In this document: positions 31,710-42,733 of the stretch, piece after piece
Numbering within the stretch: the first letter of the stretch is position 1
Layout of the letters: the number at the start of each line of letters is the position of its first letter
Source: Beverwykella pulmonaria
Lineage: Eukaryota; Ascomycota; Dothideomycetes; Pleosporales; Melanommataceae
Assembly (NCBI GenBank): GCA_001599595.1
Contig: BCHH01000008.1
Span: 316,828-380,827, forward strand
Length of the DNA: 64,000 nucleotides
Direction: 5' to 3'
Position numbers and translations under genes: made by a program
The notes under the pieces: generated by a model
Databases searched by the model: none
What the model was told of the DNA's origin: nothing
The model's input: only the letters and a program-made list of their open reading frames with translations

Positions 31710-34700
31710 CGGAAAGGTGGTCGTTACGAGGGATAAGGTAGTGTTTCTGACGAGAAATTCCGGAAGATGGTCTCAATGTTGTGGGGGATGGTCAAATATA
31801 TGACCGTTAGGTGCAGGCGCTAAGATTTAAGGTACTTTGGTAGCTTGAACGCATGCGTTAGTTCGGCTGTGACTCTGAAGTGGACCGCGGGTGAGAGAAG
31901 GCTCGCTCACGGTTGCCTGAAATGCAATTGCAACCGTGATGCCGGATCTGTGACAAGAAGTAGAAAACAATGGGGATAGGGAAGGTGATGAGGCAACGAG
32001 AAGCGAGGTGGGCACACTTACGGTGACATCCGGGTCAGTGATGCGGGGGTGTGATGGTGCAATGGCGCATGTAATGGATGTGTGACACTCGCGTCCTAAG
32101 AATGGTGGAACAACGCTTTGTATGCGCAGATCGAGCTGGCGGCGATGTGTGGAGCAACGGCTGCGCGTGAAACAAATCCGGCGGATGAAACAAAGCGAAG
32201 AGGTGGCAGGAGGGAGTGCGAGGCGGGCGATCCACTGCGGAGTACGTAGTTAGATGCGAAGAGGGAGGGGGCACAGGGAGGCGGTGGAGCGGAGCAGCAA
32301 GAGGGAAATCTGCTACGCTGCGGTGCGGCGGGCTGCTCATGTACTTTTTGGGAGCGCAGGCGCACCCGCGGAATGCTAGGGTCTTGATCGCCCGCCAAGG
32401 CCTGATGTGGCGCTGAGCGAAATAAGGCCCGTCGCGCAGTCGGGACAAGCTTTATTTTAAACGCCCGTTAGCTGCTAACTTTGTCCTGTTGTCGCGCGGC
32501 CCCTGCTGGGTGACATGTACTGTGGCCTCGTTCCGTCTACGCCGTACTGGTATGCTCGGCTACGCCACCTGCTCTGCTACGCCGTCGGCGAGGAGCGAAC
32601 GGGGGCGGCGAGTGCGCAGAGAGAGACAGCACGGAGAGGACAGCCAGCGGGTGAGCAGCAAGCACGACAGCTGGCCTCAATTTGCCCAGCGCCATCAGAT
32701 GCTCTTGGAAAATGGGCGCCCAGCCCGCCGCCAAACTCAGCAGGCCACAGCCTCGATCGGCCAAGCTTCCACGTCCCATAACTTTAAACGGCGCTACCCA
32801 ACCCAACCTGGCCCTACACTTTACCGTACAGACAAGCCTTCCCTTCGCTTGGCAGCCCGGTCCAAGCCCCGGCGCCATGTCCGTTGCGGGGACTCGTGAC
32901 ATCTGAGTGAGCATTTGGCCGCGAGTTTCGAACCTGGGCAAGGCACATGGTCCCATTATCAACAGAAAGCCACCGGACCACATTTCCACATTAGCGGCGA
33001 CCTCGTACTGTCGCTGGATCACGATTGCTGTGGCATTGCATGGCATCGCTTGGCGTTGCTTGGCCACAAGCATGCCTAAACACCATGAGCGCTTTCTTAC
33101 TCCAGTCTCCACCTGTCCGTACTGTGCCGCTCGGCACGCTTGCACTCTTCAAGCGGACAAGACTCACTCTGGACGCTGGGCGGCTGGACAAGCTACGCTC
33201 TCTCGCACGACGCACTGCCTGCTTTCTGTGAGCACGGCGTTGTTCAGGGGGTGCTGACGCCTCGCCGCCTCGCCGCCTCGTGCGGCGTCACACACAACGC
33301 AACTGCTCGTACGAGACTTGTACGAGAGATATCGCATACGTGGAGCCCGAGCATTTCCTCCAACCATGTAGCTGCACTCTGTCAGTTCTTGGAAGCACTT
33401 CCGCTCGACTCCACACACAGACGTAATCTCTCTGTTCGAATTCCTAGCAAGTTGCTAGGGTCTTGACTTCCACAGATAAGCTTGGTGCATCCTCAAGTTT
33501 AAGCTTACTCTGTACCCGCAACACGAAGCCGGGTTTCGTTCCCACGCTGACAGGGCTGCTTCTGTTTCCGTTTGTAGAAAGTAGGCGGGGCTTGTCCAAG
33601 CTCATCGCAATCTTGTCTTTTTTGGCAGCAAACGTCCTACACCTGAAAGTTTTCAGGAGCTTTCCATCCGGGATTTTTCCGCAGGCATTGGACGTCCGAT
33701 TGCCTGACATGTGCGGAGCGCCGTCTTGGTGCTGTGCCTTAAGGAACATTGGCACTCTGAGAACCTCCACCAAGGCTCTGGGCGGCACCACTTGCCTGTT
33801 TGTTTCTTGGTAGTAAGGCGGCGCTGCTACACATGCTCCAGAGGCGCATGGAATAATTATCACTAACGGAAGATAATACTATATCATACGTCAGAAGGTA
33901 CTAAGGCGTTCCATGGGCTCGTATAACCCATGCAAAGGATAATCGCAAGGGGCTTTGCAAGGGCCCTTCAGCGCTGGTAAAAAGCATTAACTGCAAGGAG
34001 CGCTACGGGATGACATTCTCAGCTGCCACAGCGAGACAAAGATCCGAGTGACAATTTATTGGCGGTGGTTACACACATGCCCGCCCTAAAGCAAATACGA
34101 ACATGCTTCGACAGCCAGCCAAGCCGCACATTGTCGAAACGAGCGGCGGCGTCTTGTCGTGGCTTGTCGTGTGGACTTGTCGTGGAATCGGATAGCTCGG
34201 AGAGAGGCCGCGTCAGCATCCATGGAGCTTGCTCAGAAGCCAAAATCGACTCCACATGGCAATCACGCCGAGATTGAACCGTTGGGGACACTGAGACAAA
34301 CGATCGCTCCCGTGCCTAGGCTGCCAGAGAGAATCCAGGAGGTTGTTCAGTGTGCCCAGGAGATGGTGGACAAGAAGGCTGCTTTTCTGTGCCCTCACTA
34401 CGTCGTCCGATGCGATGACGCTTGCAGGCACGGATTTGCTGCGATTGATCAGCGGTTTCGCTTGGAGTGGACAGGGTTCCAGATAAGGTTGGAAGAGAGT
34501 TAAGCATAAATCTCAAACCCGCTGTCCCGCTTCGAGGTCTGCGCCCAAACGAGCAGTTTTTCTCGGGTCATCGCTGAAGCTCTGCAAACTCTTCATTAAA
34601 ACGAACAGGGGCCCTAGATATTGCTCGTCATGACATCACTGCCAAACGAAACTGCGGTCGATCGAGTCCCGCATCAGCTGCATTTTCATTGCTATCTCCC

Positions 34701-37540
34701 TTGTCGGGTGCTCGGTGCGGTGGAAGTGCTGTCGTTGAACTTCCGCGATGGAACAGGGAGCGTGATACGAACGACATTTCAGCCATGGCTGCACTTTATT
34801 TTCGTATTAGAAAGGCTTGATGTTGCAAGCGCAAATGGACCATTAAGCGGGGTCTAGAGCTGCGCCATGCGCTCGCACCATTCGCTCGCTCGATGCGTTC
34901 TTGTGTTGTCCACGCGGAATTCCCTCACGGCTGAGGTTGAAGCAAAGATGGACCGGACGACTTATCCCCTTTGTCAGTCACCTTACGCAGCTCCAGAGGG
35001 TTCATACGCAAGAACGACGCACGAGGACTTACGACTAATTAATTAAGCGGCCAATCCGGGGCTGCTACACTCATTAGGAAGATTGTGAGATTTAGATTAA
35101 GCGTCAAATCGAAGCTGCGAAATCCGGGTCTGCGATGCATGGCTTCCTCCGCCACGGTCCCTCGGTACCGCTCAGGATCACCGCGCGAAGCTTTTTTAAT
35201 ATCGGATTGATGAGATATGCTGATAACCAATTACGCAAAAAAAAAAAAAGGGAATGCGCTCTGCGGCATCATCTTCGACATCGAAATAGCTAATGTGCAG
35301 GATGAGAAGCAGGCGACAAGCTCACATCAGCGCCGTTCGTCGGATGTCGTTCTCCGGAATCAGAGCTCTCCGAACATTGCACCCATCTGGCAGATATGCG
35401 AGTGCGAATGCTTAACCCCCAACCCATTCTATATAGAGTTTCGCGCCAAAGAAAGAGCACGGCTGTATTTTTAGCCTCGTTTGCGGAGCAAAACATCTGC
35501 TTACAACCCTGCCGGAACGTCTAACGAGCTTACTTCAGAACCTTAATTCCCCCCAGATCGCCCTGAGTGAGATTTCAAACACTCCGATACGCGTCTGGTG
35601 ACAATCTGTATGGAGCAGTCAGACTGACTTGAACAAGACACTTCGCCAATCAGCACATGTTATCGACAAGGAAAACATGCTGCGGGGGGCCGAAACGTTA
35701 AAGTATGCTTATACTGCTCTTACTCACTGAGGATAGGCATTTTGGGGTTCCTGAATGGGATTTCAGTGTGCCGTAGTGTGCTGTGCCTCAGGGTCAGATA
35801 CACCCGTCGCTCCCAAGCCGCGAGTTACAAACCCGACTGGGAAAATTAACAGGAGTCCCCAGTCCGCGTATGTGGGGTCCTAAATACCACATTGTGGTGA
35901 TGGATGCGCTAGTTGTCGTACAATCCTCCAGGCCTTACTTGTGTTTAATATACGCCTGATCCCAAATTCGACAGGGCTGCCTACGGATGCCCGTTATTGT
36001 GTGTTCATCTGGCCCCCAAAACGGGCAGGTAGCACGACTTATATTGAGGCGCGAACGACAACACTATCGCTCGAGAACATGCAACAATGTGGTTCATTAA
36101 GCTTTTGTTGCACGGAATATTGGTTGGGACGCCGGGTAGATCTCATCGTTGTCCCGTTCTGGAAGTTCCAACTTCACCGCACTCTGCGGAAGGGTTGGAC
36201 ATGCATCCTCCCGTGTAGTGTCGCCACCCGCCAAGGCAGGTTCCTTTCCCGTGGGGAGATCAGTGTGTCAGCATGTGCGAAGGAATTTGTCTGCTCCTAC
36301 TTTCCCACAAAGATATTCCCCCTGCGAGAATCCTGGGTGGATATTATTTGTCTGGATTCAGGCGTTCTCATGGATCTGAGTATATTGCGTTTCTTGTACT
36401 CCCCTTACCTACAATAAGCCCTAGTAACATTTTCTGCATGCGGGTCTATGGACTGCGCCCCCAACTTGCAATCTGGATGAGTGCATTTACTCATTGAGGT
36501 TGGTAACACAAAGCTGCTATTAGAATTCCAAAGTCTCGGAAACATATCAAACATAACGGCGTATTTGCTCAAAATGCGGGACACCCAGCAAGGCAAATGG
36601 GTGAGTATATTGTAAGACGGGATCTTAAGCTTATCCCCAACCTCGCCGTGCGTTTTGTCATGCTGCAGTTGGGGGCCTAATGTTGAGGCGCCGAGGACCA
36701 CGGTTGTCCGAAGATATTTCAGGACGATATCAGCGGATGGGTGAGACGGTTGATCTACATCGAAAATGCTTAACTAAAAAAGACTTTTTGTGATCGACTT
36801 TCGTTAAGTCTGACAGACCGGGAACGGATGGCACGATCCTTTGTTTGGAGCGTTGCAAATTACGCCAAATTCCTCTTTGCGTAATAGGGCAGCGGACTGA
36901 AACTTAGCATTCCGTCTGCTACGCTGGTCTTCAGGCCCTAAATCTACTTGAATGCTAGACTGTCTGTTCGGATCTCGCACTTTTAGAATTACGCCGTGTT
37001 CCTCAAACTTCATTACTGCGCTCGAACTCACAAGCAAGCCTGTGAATCTCAAAGAAGCCTAGAAACACGCACTGCCTAACCTTGACTCTTTAGCTCGTTT
37101 TGCTTCCCACGCCCCATCGACACCTCTCGCATGTAACTCTTGGTCCAACTCCACTGTTAGGAGTCCAGCCGCAAGATTCCCGTTTCTAAAGCATAATCCA
37201 AATCCCCCTTCAATCCTTGAAAGCGGATGTGGAGATCTCTTAACCTCAATGTGCGCCTTGCTCCGCCACACAAGCTTTGACAGGGCGGAATGGAGCAATT
37301 GCTTGACAGGGACTGCTTTTGGGAATTGGCGAGAGAGATTGGAAGTTGTGACACGGTTGGTAATGGGAACCCGCGCGAGAGCCTTTCGTAGGATTTTTGG
37401 AGATATGTTCGCTTTTGTAAGCCTCCTTTTTGTAAGTACAGAGGATTTCTGACCTTTTCCGTCGTTCTTTTCGAACGTTGAATTTTTCTTCCATCGTGCG
37501 TGCAAGCGTGTTAGCATTTATCTCGACCTCTTGCGAGCCC
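31710..37540. other. long gene-poor region upstream of the WOPR gene
   Basis: Nearly 6 kb without a supportable gene. Long frames exist (32537-33145 minus, 33444-33863 minus, 34159-34503 plus, 35941-36417 plus, 37059-37517 minus) but they lack biased codons, splice-consistent neighbours and family motifs. A homopolymer of A lies at about 35236-35249. Part of it must be the promoter of the WOPR gene; long upstream regions are common for such regulators. Confidence 0.45.
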
Positions 37541-37932
37541 CTTCTTGTCAGTATGACTTCAGTCTTGATAGTTCACGGTAGTGATCTTCTTTAAGAAAAT
37601 TGGATGAAATGTTAAATTACGTATTCTCTCATATGTGCATAGATGTACTCGCGCGTGGAACTTAGGTCTCTTCTCTTCTCTTCATAACTTAACTCTCATA
37701 TTTCCCAACCCTTTGTCAGCCTAACTGATTGATCATTGTTATTCTATTGGCTTTGCAGATATCTTGGATGCGCCTGTCAAGTTCTCTTCATTCAACGTAG
37801 TCTTGCTCAAGAGCATCAGGAGAAATAATCATGTTACAGCTCCGAAGAATCAGGTTTATGACGGAGAAGCCTCCCATGTACATAGACGCCAATTACTTCC
37901 GTATTTACACTAAAGAATCACGCTAGTAGCTG

Positions 37933-38034
37933 TAAGGATATATATACTATTCCACACACGAATCAACTTGATGTTGATTATTCGTACCATTTTGGTTGCA
38001 GTGGTGGAGTGGTACGGAACCTCGTCTCCGACAG
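37933..38034 (-). repeat. RIP-like repeat, copy 1
   Basis: About 100 bases aligning without gaps to 38465-38566. Read on the minus strand it starts TGTCGGAGACGAGG. Nearly all differences from copy 2 are C/T or G/A (about 14 transitions against 1 transversion). Possibly an LTR or other transposon end; not identified. Confidence 0.7.
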
Positions 38035-38158
38035 TAGCTACTCATCCCCAACATAACCTTTCGCGTGCTGCGCTTTGCTACGTCTAAGTAGAATCCTATA
38101 GAGCAGCTAGGCAGATATAAGATACGTATTAAATGATTAGCTTTGCCCTGAAACTTCC

Positions 38159-38180
38159 TAATATATCTGCTAGCAGGGCT
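38159..38180 (-). repeat. dispersed 22-bp motif, copy 3 (inverted)
   Basis: On the minus strand it begins AGCCCTGCTAGCAGATATA. It lies inside the AT-rich block, between the two RIP-like repeat copies. Confidence 0.5.
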
Positions 38181-38464
38181 TCTTCTAAGTAGTAGATATC
38201 TACCCAGAGACATCAAAACACATTAAAAACGCAGTATTTTAAAAGGTAAATATCCTAGAACCCAATTTAGAATAAAATTATTATTATTTCTTTTTACGGT
38301 CTGTTATCAACCCTCTATAGAGTTATTTTATAATAAAATTATGATATTTCAGGACGAGGATTTTGTGTGGAGAATATATCGTTTTGAGGAGTTTAACATA
38401 ATCAAATATGTAACTTTTAAGATACTCAAAGGCAGGGGCTAAAAAGAAGTAGAATAGAGCGGAC

Positions 38465-38566
38465 GTAAGGTTATATATACTATTCTGTACGCGAATCAGC
38501 TTGGTGTTGATTATTCATACCATTTTGGTTGCGGTGGCGGAATGGTGCGGAACCCCGCTCCTGACA
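38465..38566 (-). repeat. RIP-like repeat, copy 2
   Basis: Direct copy of the sequence at 37933-38034, starting TGTCAGGAGCGGGG on the minus strand. This copy keeps more G/C, so copy 1 looks the more mutated of the two. Confidence 0.7.
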
Positions 38567-38863
38567 GCTAAATCTCTAGATCTCAATAAAAACCAAAGCT
38601 GGAGTTCAGTAAAACATATAAATTGGATAGTATATGTATGAACATATATAATTCAAGAGTTATACTTTATTCTAGAGTAGCTGTTAAGACACTTTGCTTT
38701 GAAATACTGGGGTTTTAGTGTGATTTGACGTGGCTCACTCGCTAGGGTGGCACACTCGCTTGTGGAGTAGATTACTTCAGAGCATATTTCAACTCTCATC
38801 AAACACTCCCTCAACCTCTACACACAAGGAACCCATTCCACTCTCATCTCCAACACTTACAGG

Positions 38864-39868
38864 ATGTCGACAATGAAAGCCGTCGTGATGCACACTCCAG
38901 GCGAGCCCTCGGTCCTCAAAATAGAAGAACGACCCATCCCAACACCTAAAGAAGGCCAAGTCCTCATCCGCGTCCGAGCATCAGGCCTCAACCGCTCTGA
39001 GCTCTTCACTCGTCAGGGACACTCCCCCGGTATCAAGTTCCCACGTATCCTCGGCATCGAGGCATGCGGTACCGTCGCGTCAGCTCCAGGTAGTAACGTT
39101 TTCAAAGAAGGGGACGTTGTAGCTACTGCCATGGGAGGCATGGGACGAGTCTTCGATGGTGGGTACGCTGAGTATGTTCTTGTCCCCGCGATTCAAGTGC
39201 AGAAGATCGACATGAAAGCGGAGGATGTAGGCCAAAAAATTGGATGGGAGGTGCTCGGGGCAGTGCCTGAGATGTTACAAACGGCCTATGGCAGTCTTGT
39301 TACTAGCCTTAGGGTGCAAAAGGGCGACAAGCTGTTGGTCCGAGGCGGCACTACGAGTATCGGTCTCGCAGCTACTGCGATTGCCAAAGAAATGGGGTTG
39401 CACGTAATGAGCACGACCAGGAGCAAGAGCAGAGAAGCCATGCTCCGCGAGTACGGCGCCGACGAAGTGGTCATCGATCCCGGGACTGTGGCCACTGAAG
39501 TCCGCAAAATCTGGCCGGATGGCGCCGACAAAGTTCTTGAACTCATCGGGGTTACGACGCTCGATGACTCGATGCAATGTGCGCGAGAGGGAGGGGTTGT
39601 GTGCATGACCGGGATTGTTGGCAATAAATGGACCTATGATGAAGACTTCAACCCCATGGAACATATACCAAAGGCGGTGTATTTAACTTCTTATGGTGGT
39701 GGACCGGAAGACTTCATGAAGACACCGCTGAATGAGCTGATCCAAGGGATTGTGGACGGAAAGTTGAAGATTCCGATTGGAAAGGTTTTTAAGCTTGATG
39801 AGGCTGTTGAGGCACATACTTTGATGGAGTCGAACAATGCTGGCGGAAAAGTGGTGTTTCTCATGTAA
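38864..39868 (+). CDS. zinc-free MDR quinone oxidoreductase-like protein
   Basis: Single exon, 334 residues, beginning MSTMKAVVMHTPGEPSVLKI. It has the medium-chain dehydrogenase/reductase layout: a GroES-like N-terminal half with the polyketide-reductase/quinone-reductase style substrate region (GLNRSELFTRQG), then a Rossmann fold with GGTTSIGLAATAIAKEMG (NADPH-binding glycine region). The Cys/His ligands of zinc alcohol dehydrogenases are absent, so hydride transfer from NADPH to a quinone or enone is the likely reaction. Length matches the family. The physiological substrate cannot be inferred. Confidence 0.92.
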   Translation: MSTMKAVVMHTPGEPSVLKIEERPIPTPKEGQVLIRVRASGLNRSELFTRQGHSPGIKFPRILGIEACGTVASAPGSNVFKEGDVVATAMGGMGRVFDGGYAEYVLVPAIQVQKIDMKAEDVGQKIGWEVLGAVPEMLQTAYGSLVTSLRVQKGDKLLVRGGTTSIGLAATAIAKEMGLHVMSTTRSKSREAMLREYGADEVVIDPGTVATEVRKIWPDGADKVLELIGVTTLDDSMQCAREGGVVCMTGIVGNKWTYDEDFNPMEHIPKAVYLTSYGGGPEDFMKTPLNELIQGIVDGKLKIPIGKVFKLDEAVEAHTLMESNNAGGKVVFLM

Positions 39869-40014
39869 ATGAGCTAAGCTACATATCTCATCACCTCAAA
39901 AATAAGCACTCGTTGTGAAAATGACCCCTGACCCCTTTCCCAGAATACATTCACAGCACTTTCAATTTCCCTTCACTAGAAGCGGATACACACTATTTGC
40001 ACTCTCCAGATCAC

Positions 40015-40449
40015 TCAAGACTTCCACCCCCCATTCCAAAGAACAACCCTCCACCCATCTGGATCCTCAAACGTCTTCCCTTTCCCACCAGCATCCCAAT
40101 ATGGATTCCAGCTCTTGACAGCCTCAAATTTCTCCTTCTCCATTCTCACTACCGCATCCTTCCACTCCTTCTCATTCGGGAGATAGAAGACTAGAAGGTT
40201 GTCCTGGGTGGGAGCTCGTCCAGAATCGTGGCCTTCCTGGGTCGTAAACTCGAAGTGGTAGGGTAGACTTGGGTGGCCGAGCATCACACCCTCGAAGCCG
40301 GCATGCTGCGAGAAGGAGCTTGTGATCTCAAAGCCTAAACCTGAGGTGTAGAAAGGGAGGAGGGCTTGAATTGATGGTGTGGGGCGCGCGATGCGAAGGT
40401 GGGCTTTGAAGAGCGGGTTGGTGGGTGGGGTAGATGACGGTGTCGACAT
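40015..40449 (-). CDS. VOC-superfamily protein, YycE-like
   Basis: 144 residues from MSTPSSTPPTNPLFKAHL; an upstream in-frame extension to 40578 lacks similarity and is probably leader. The body reads LRIARPTPSIQALLPFYTSG, then GFEGVMLGHP and LPYHFEFTTQEG, then DNLLVFYLPNEKEW and FEDPDGWRVVLWN. This is the paired beta-alpha-beta-beta-beta vicinal-oxygen-chelate fold (glyoxalase/dioxygenase/bleomycin-resistance superfamily), closest in style to bacterial YycE. His and Glu in HFEF and the late FEDPDGW motif are candidate metal or substrate contacts. Substrate unknown. It is tail-to-tail with the quinone oxidoreductase (146-bp gap). Confidence 0.88.
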   Translation of the reverse strand: MSTPSSTPPTNPLFKAHLRIARPTPSIQALLPFYTSGLGFEITSSFSQHAGFEGVMLGHPSLPYHFEFTTQEGHDSGRAPTQDNLLVFYLPNEKEWKDAVVRMEKEKFEAVKSWNPYWDAGGKGKTFEDPDGWRVVLWNGGWKS

Positions 40450-41007
40450 TTTCGGCAAGGGTATGTCCAGAGAGCTTGGAATACCCTGGGAACTCCGAAT
40501 AGGCTTTATAGTAGCATCAAAAAGTTGCATTATGTACCTTGTTACTAATTCCGATGGGCCAGATTCGCCTTCGCTCATTCAAGGGGAGCTTGGCGTGATC
40601 AAGCCTCAATGACCTTGTAAGCAAATAATGACGCTGATCATACAGAACATAACTAGGCTGATGTTGCCTTTACATCAAATAACATCTTGTTTCATGCAAA
40701 ATGGAGGTGTGATGTTCTCTTGAGACTGGGATACCAAAACTTAATGGAGGACATGGATGTATTCGCTGCGAAGAGAAGTTATTGGAGGTATGTATGTAAT
40801 TTGAAACCCCGGGTATGCATGCAAGAGAGCCATGACAAGCGAATTACGCGCTGGTAATAGAGTGCCATCACGAGGCTGAAGGGTTGCGTTGTGGGCCACG
40901 ATTCGCACCAACCAATACGTTAAGCTAAAGACGTACTAGCGCAGCAGCTTATATTGCCATTGCAGATTCCAATTTCAACCTCCAGCTTTCCTCCATAAAA
41001 CATCACA
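40450..41007. promoter_or_regulatory. divergent intergenic region
   Basis: About 560 bp between the VOC gene (-) and the CutC-like gene (+). It must include both promoters. No specific element is recognised. Confidence 0.45.
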
Positions 41008-41667
41008 ATGCTCGAAATTGCCTGTTTCAACACTACTTCCGCGGTAGCAGCCGCAACCGCAGGAGCTGACCGGATCGAACTCTGTGCCGACTATGCAACT
41101 GGAGGAATCACTCCCGCTTTTGCCTCGTTCCAGCTATTGCAAGAGCAAACGAGAATACCAGTCAACGTCATGATCCGGCCCAGAGCTGGTGACTTCAACT
41201 ACTCCGAGTCCGAATTTCAGCAAATGAGATCGGACATTCAGCTGTTCAAGGCAGAGGCAAGTGGATTCGTCTTTGGCATTCTGGACGACAATAGCCGCGT
41301 CGATGAGCATCGCAATCGAGCTTTGGTGGAACTGGCTGCGCCGTTGCCGTGTACATTCCACCGAGCATTTGATCAGGTACCGAGTCTATTCGAAGCAACG
41401 GAGCAGCTCATCGAGTGCGGCTTCACAGCAATTCTAACCAGCGGAGGCCAAGCAAACGCTGTCACGGGAGCTGAAAGAGTCGCTGAACTTTACAAGAAGT
41501 TTGGAGACAAGATTGTGTTCATTCTTGGGGGAGGAGTTCGTTCTACGAATGTAGAAGCGCTACAAAGACAGACAAATGTTCCGTGGGTACACTCGGCAGC
41601 CATCACTAAGCCTGGAGAAGATGTGGACGAAAACGAGGTCGCGCAACTCCAGAGCATGCTTAAATAA
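41008..41667 (+). CDS. cutC: CutC-like TIM-barrel protein
   Basis: Single exon, 219 residues, starting MLEIACFNTTSAVAAATAGA. Diagnostic motifs of the CutC family are present: GADRIELCADYATGGITPAF, VNVMIRPRAGDFNYS, FVFGILDDNSRVD, TFHRAFDQVP, ILTSGGQANA and FILGGGVRSTNVEAL. Bacterial and animal homologues were named for copper homeostasis, but the copper role is disputed and the TIM-barrel fold suggests an enzyme. Slightly shorter than bacterial CutC (about 240-250 residues). It is likely cytosolic, as there is no targeting signal. Confidence 0.93.
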   Translation: MLEIACFNTTSAVAAATAGADRIELCADYATGGITPAFASFQLLQEQTRIPVNVMIRPRAGDFNYSESEFQQMRSDIQLFKAEASGFVFGILDDNSRVDEHRNRALVELAAPLPCTFHRAFDQVPSLFEATEQLIECGFTAILTSGGQANAVTGAERVAELYKKFGDKIVFILGGGVRSTNVEALQRQTNVPWVHSAAITKPGEDVDENEVAQLQSMLK

Positions 41668-41980
41668 TGGAAAGCCACGAATTCGGGAGGAACTTTTGCT
41701 GAAGAAACTTTACGTTGAAAACACACAAAGAGCCTGCATTTCAAACAAAGAATACTGAAGACAATCCCTAATACCATACAAGCTCCCTGAACACCAAAAA
41801 GCACAGCCTCCAACGGGTATCTTTCTTACAACAAGCCCAGATTAAAAGGACAATGCTGCCACAGCATGGCAGCATTCAAAAGGTGATATATACACTAAAT
41901 GCAACGACGCAACCACAAAAAATTTCGGCCAAAATTCATTTTCCATCGTGTTAATCCTGAACACATCACGCTCTTTATGC

Positions 41981-42733
41981 TTAAAGGGCGTATATGGCGT
42001 ACATAAACGCGGAAAATATCGACATGCCGAACGACACGCTTGAATCTGCGCTGACGTGTCCAGCTGCAGCTTTGCTCGACGATGAAGCAGCAGCCTTCGT
42101 TTGTGAGCTGGCCGCAGCCGGTGCCGTCGTGGCAGCGTTCGTTTGTGCAGGGCCCGAAACTGTCGTCGTTACAGGTACGACAGATCCAAGCTCGGTGGCA
42201 GGAATTGCGCTCCCCACGCCCGCACTCTTCCACTGAGGAGGAATCGACAAGGTCGCTGTGTTTGGCTTTGCGCTTGGATCCGCCGAATAGATATTGCCCG
42301 TCTCGCCTCCCGCCTTGGTGAAGTTTCCCTCTACCAGATCAACAACCGTGTCTCCCTGCGTGTACTCTCCGGTGGTCAAGGAGCCCCATGAGCCGTCCGG
42401 AAAAGCGTACTGCGTTGTAAACTTGTCGTAGCACATGGGGATGTTGAGGTTTTGTACGTTGACACAGTCCAGTACGCAACAGAAGGTGGTGGCGCGCGAA
42501 ACCAACGACTCCGTTTCGCGCTTCTTGAAGTGGATGTCTTTGACCGAGTCGAGGACATCGACGAACAGATCCTTCAGCTCGGAGCCGACCGCCGGCGGAT
42601 TGGTTCCCGTTGCGCCTTCGGGAGTGCATGGCTTGCAATTGTCGCCGGTCATGGCAGAGAAGTCGAAAGGGGTGGCATACACAGTAGCGAGCAGAGCAAG
42701 AGCGAAAAACTTGGGCAACATGGCGGAGGCCAT
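41981..42733 (-). CDS. secreted GPI-anchor-type surface protein
   Basis: 250 residues, one exon. A signal peptide (MASAMLPKFFALALLATVYA) is followed by a Cys-containing domain: CKPC near residue 33, a Kex2-type KKR site near 70, then FCCVLDCVNVQ and CYDKFTTQYAFPDGSWG. The C-terminal third is a Thr/Ala/Ser-rich stalk. The protein ends in a short hydrophobic tail (FGMSIFSAFMYAIYAL) after small residues, which fits a GPI-attachment signal. Family unknown to me; the Cys spacing is not that of CFEM. Expected at the plasma membrane or cell wall. Adjacent ATGs at the start leave a four-residue uncertainty. Confidence 0.87.
   Translation of the reverse strand: MASAMLPKFFALALLATVYATPFDFSAMTGDNCKPCTPEGATGTNPPAVGSELKDLFVDVLDSVKDIHFKKRETESLVSRATTFCCVLDCVNVQNLNIPMCYDKFTTQYAFPDGSWGSLTTGEYTQGDTVVDLVEGNFTKAGGETGNIYSADPSAKPNTATLSIPPQWKSAGVGSAIPATELGSVVPVTTTVSGPAQTNAATTAPAAASSQTKAAASSSSKAAAGHVSADSSVSFGMSIFSAFMYAIYAL

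Larger units (their letters stand above)
37541..38863. repeat. AT-rich block with degenerate repeats
   Basis: Base composition drops sharply (for example 38221-38460), and the block contains two degenerate copies of a sequence of about 100 bp plus an inverted copy of the 22-bp motif. This is typical of transposon remnants altered by RIP in ascomycetes. The last 150 bases before 38864 are the promoter of the oxidoreductase gene. Confidence 0.6.

Noticed and set aside
32537..33145. 202-codon minus-strand frame upstream of the WOPR gene
   Set aside because: Overlaps other open frames on the plus strand, has no family motif or codon bias, and lies in GC-rich sequence where long frames arise by chance.
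34128..34180. Imperfect CTTGTCGTG repeats
   Set aside because: Only about three imperfect copies; too short and irregular to interpret.
35941..36417. 158-codon plus-strand frame
   Set aside because: No signal peptide, no motif, no codon bias, and no homologue I recognise; probably chance.
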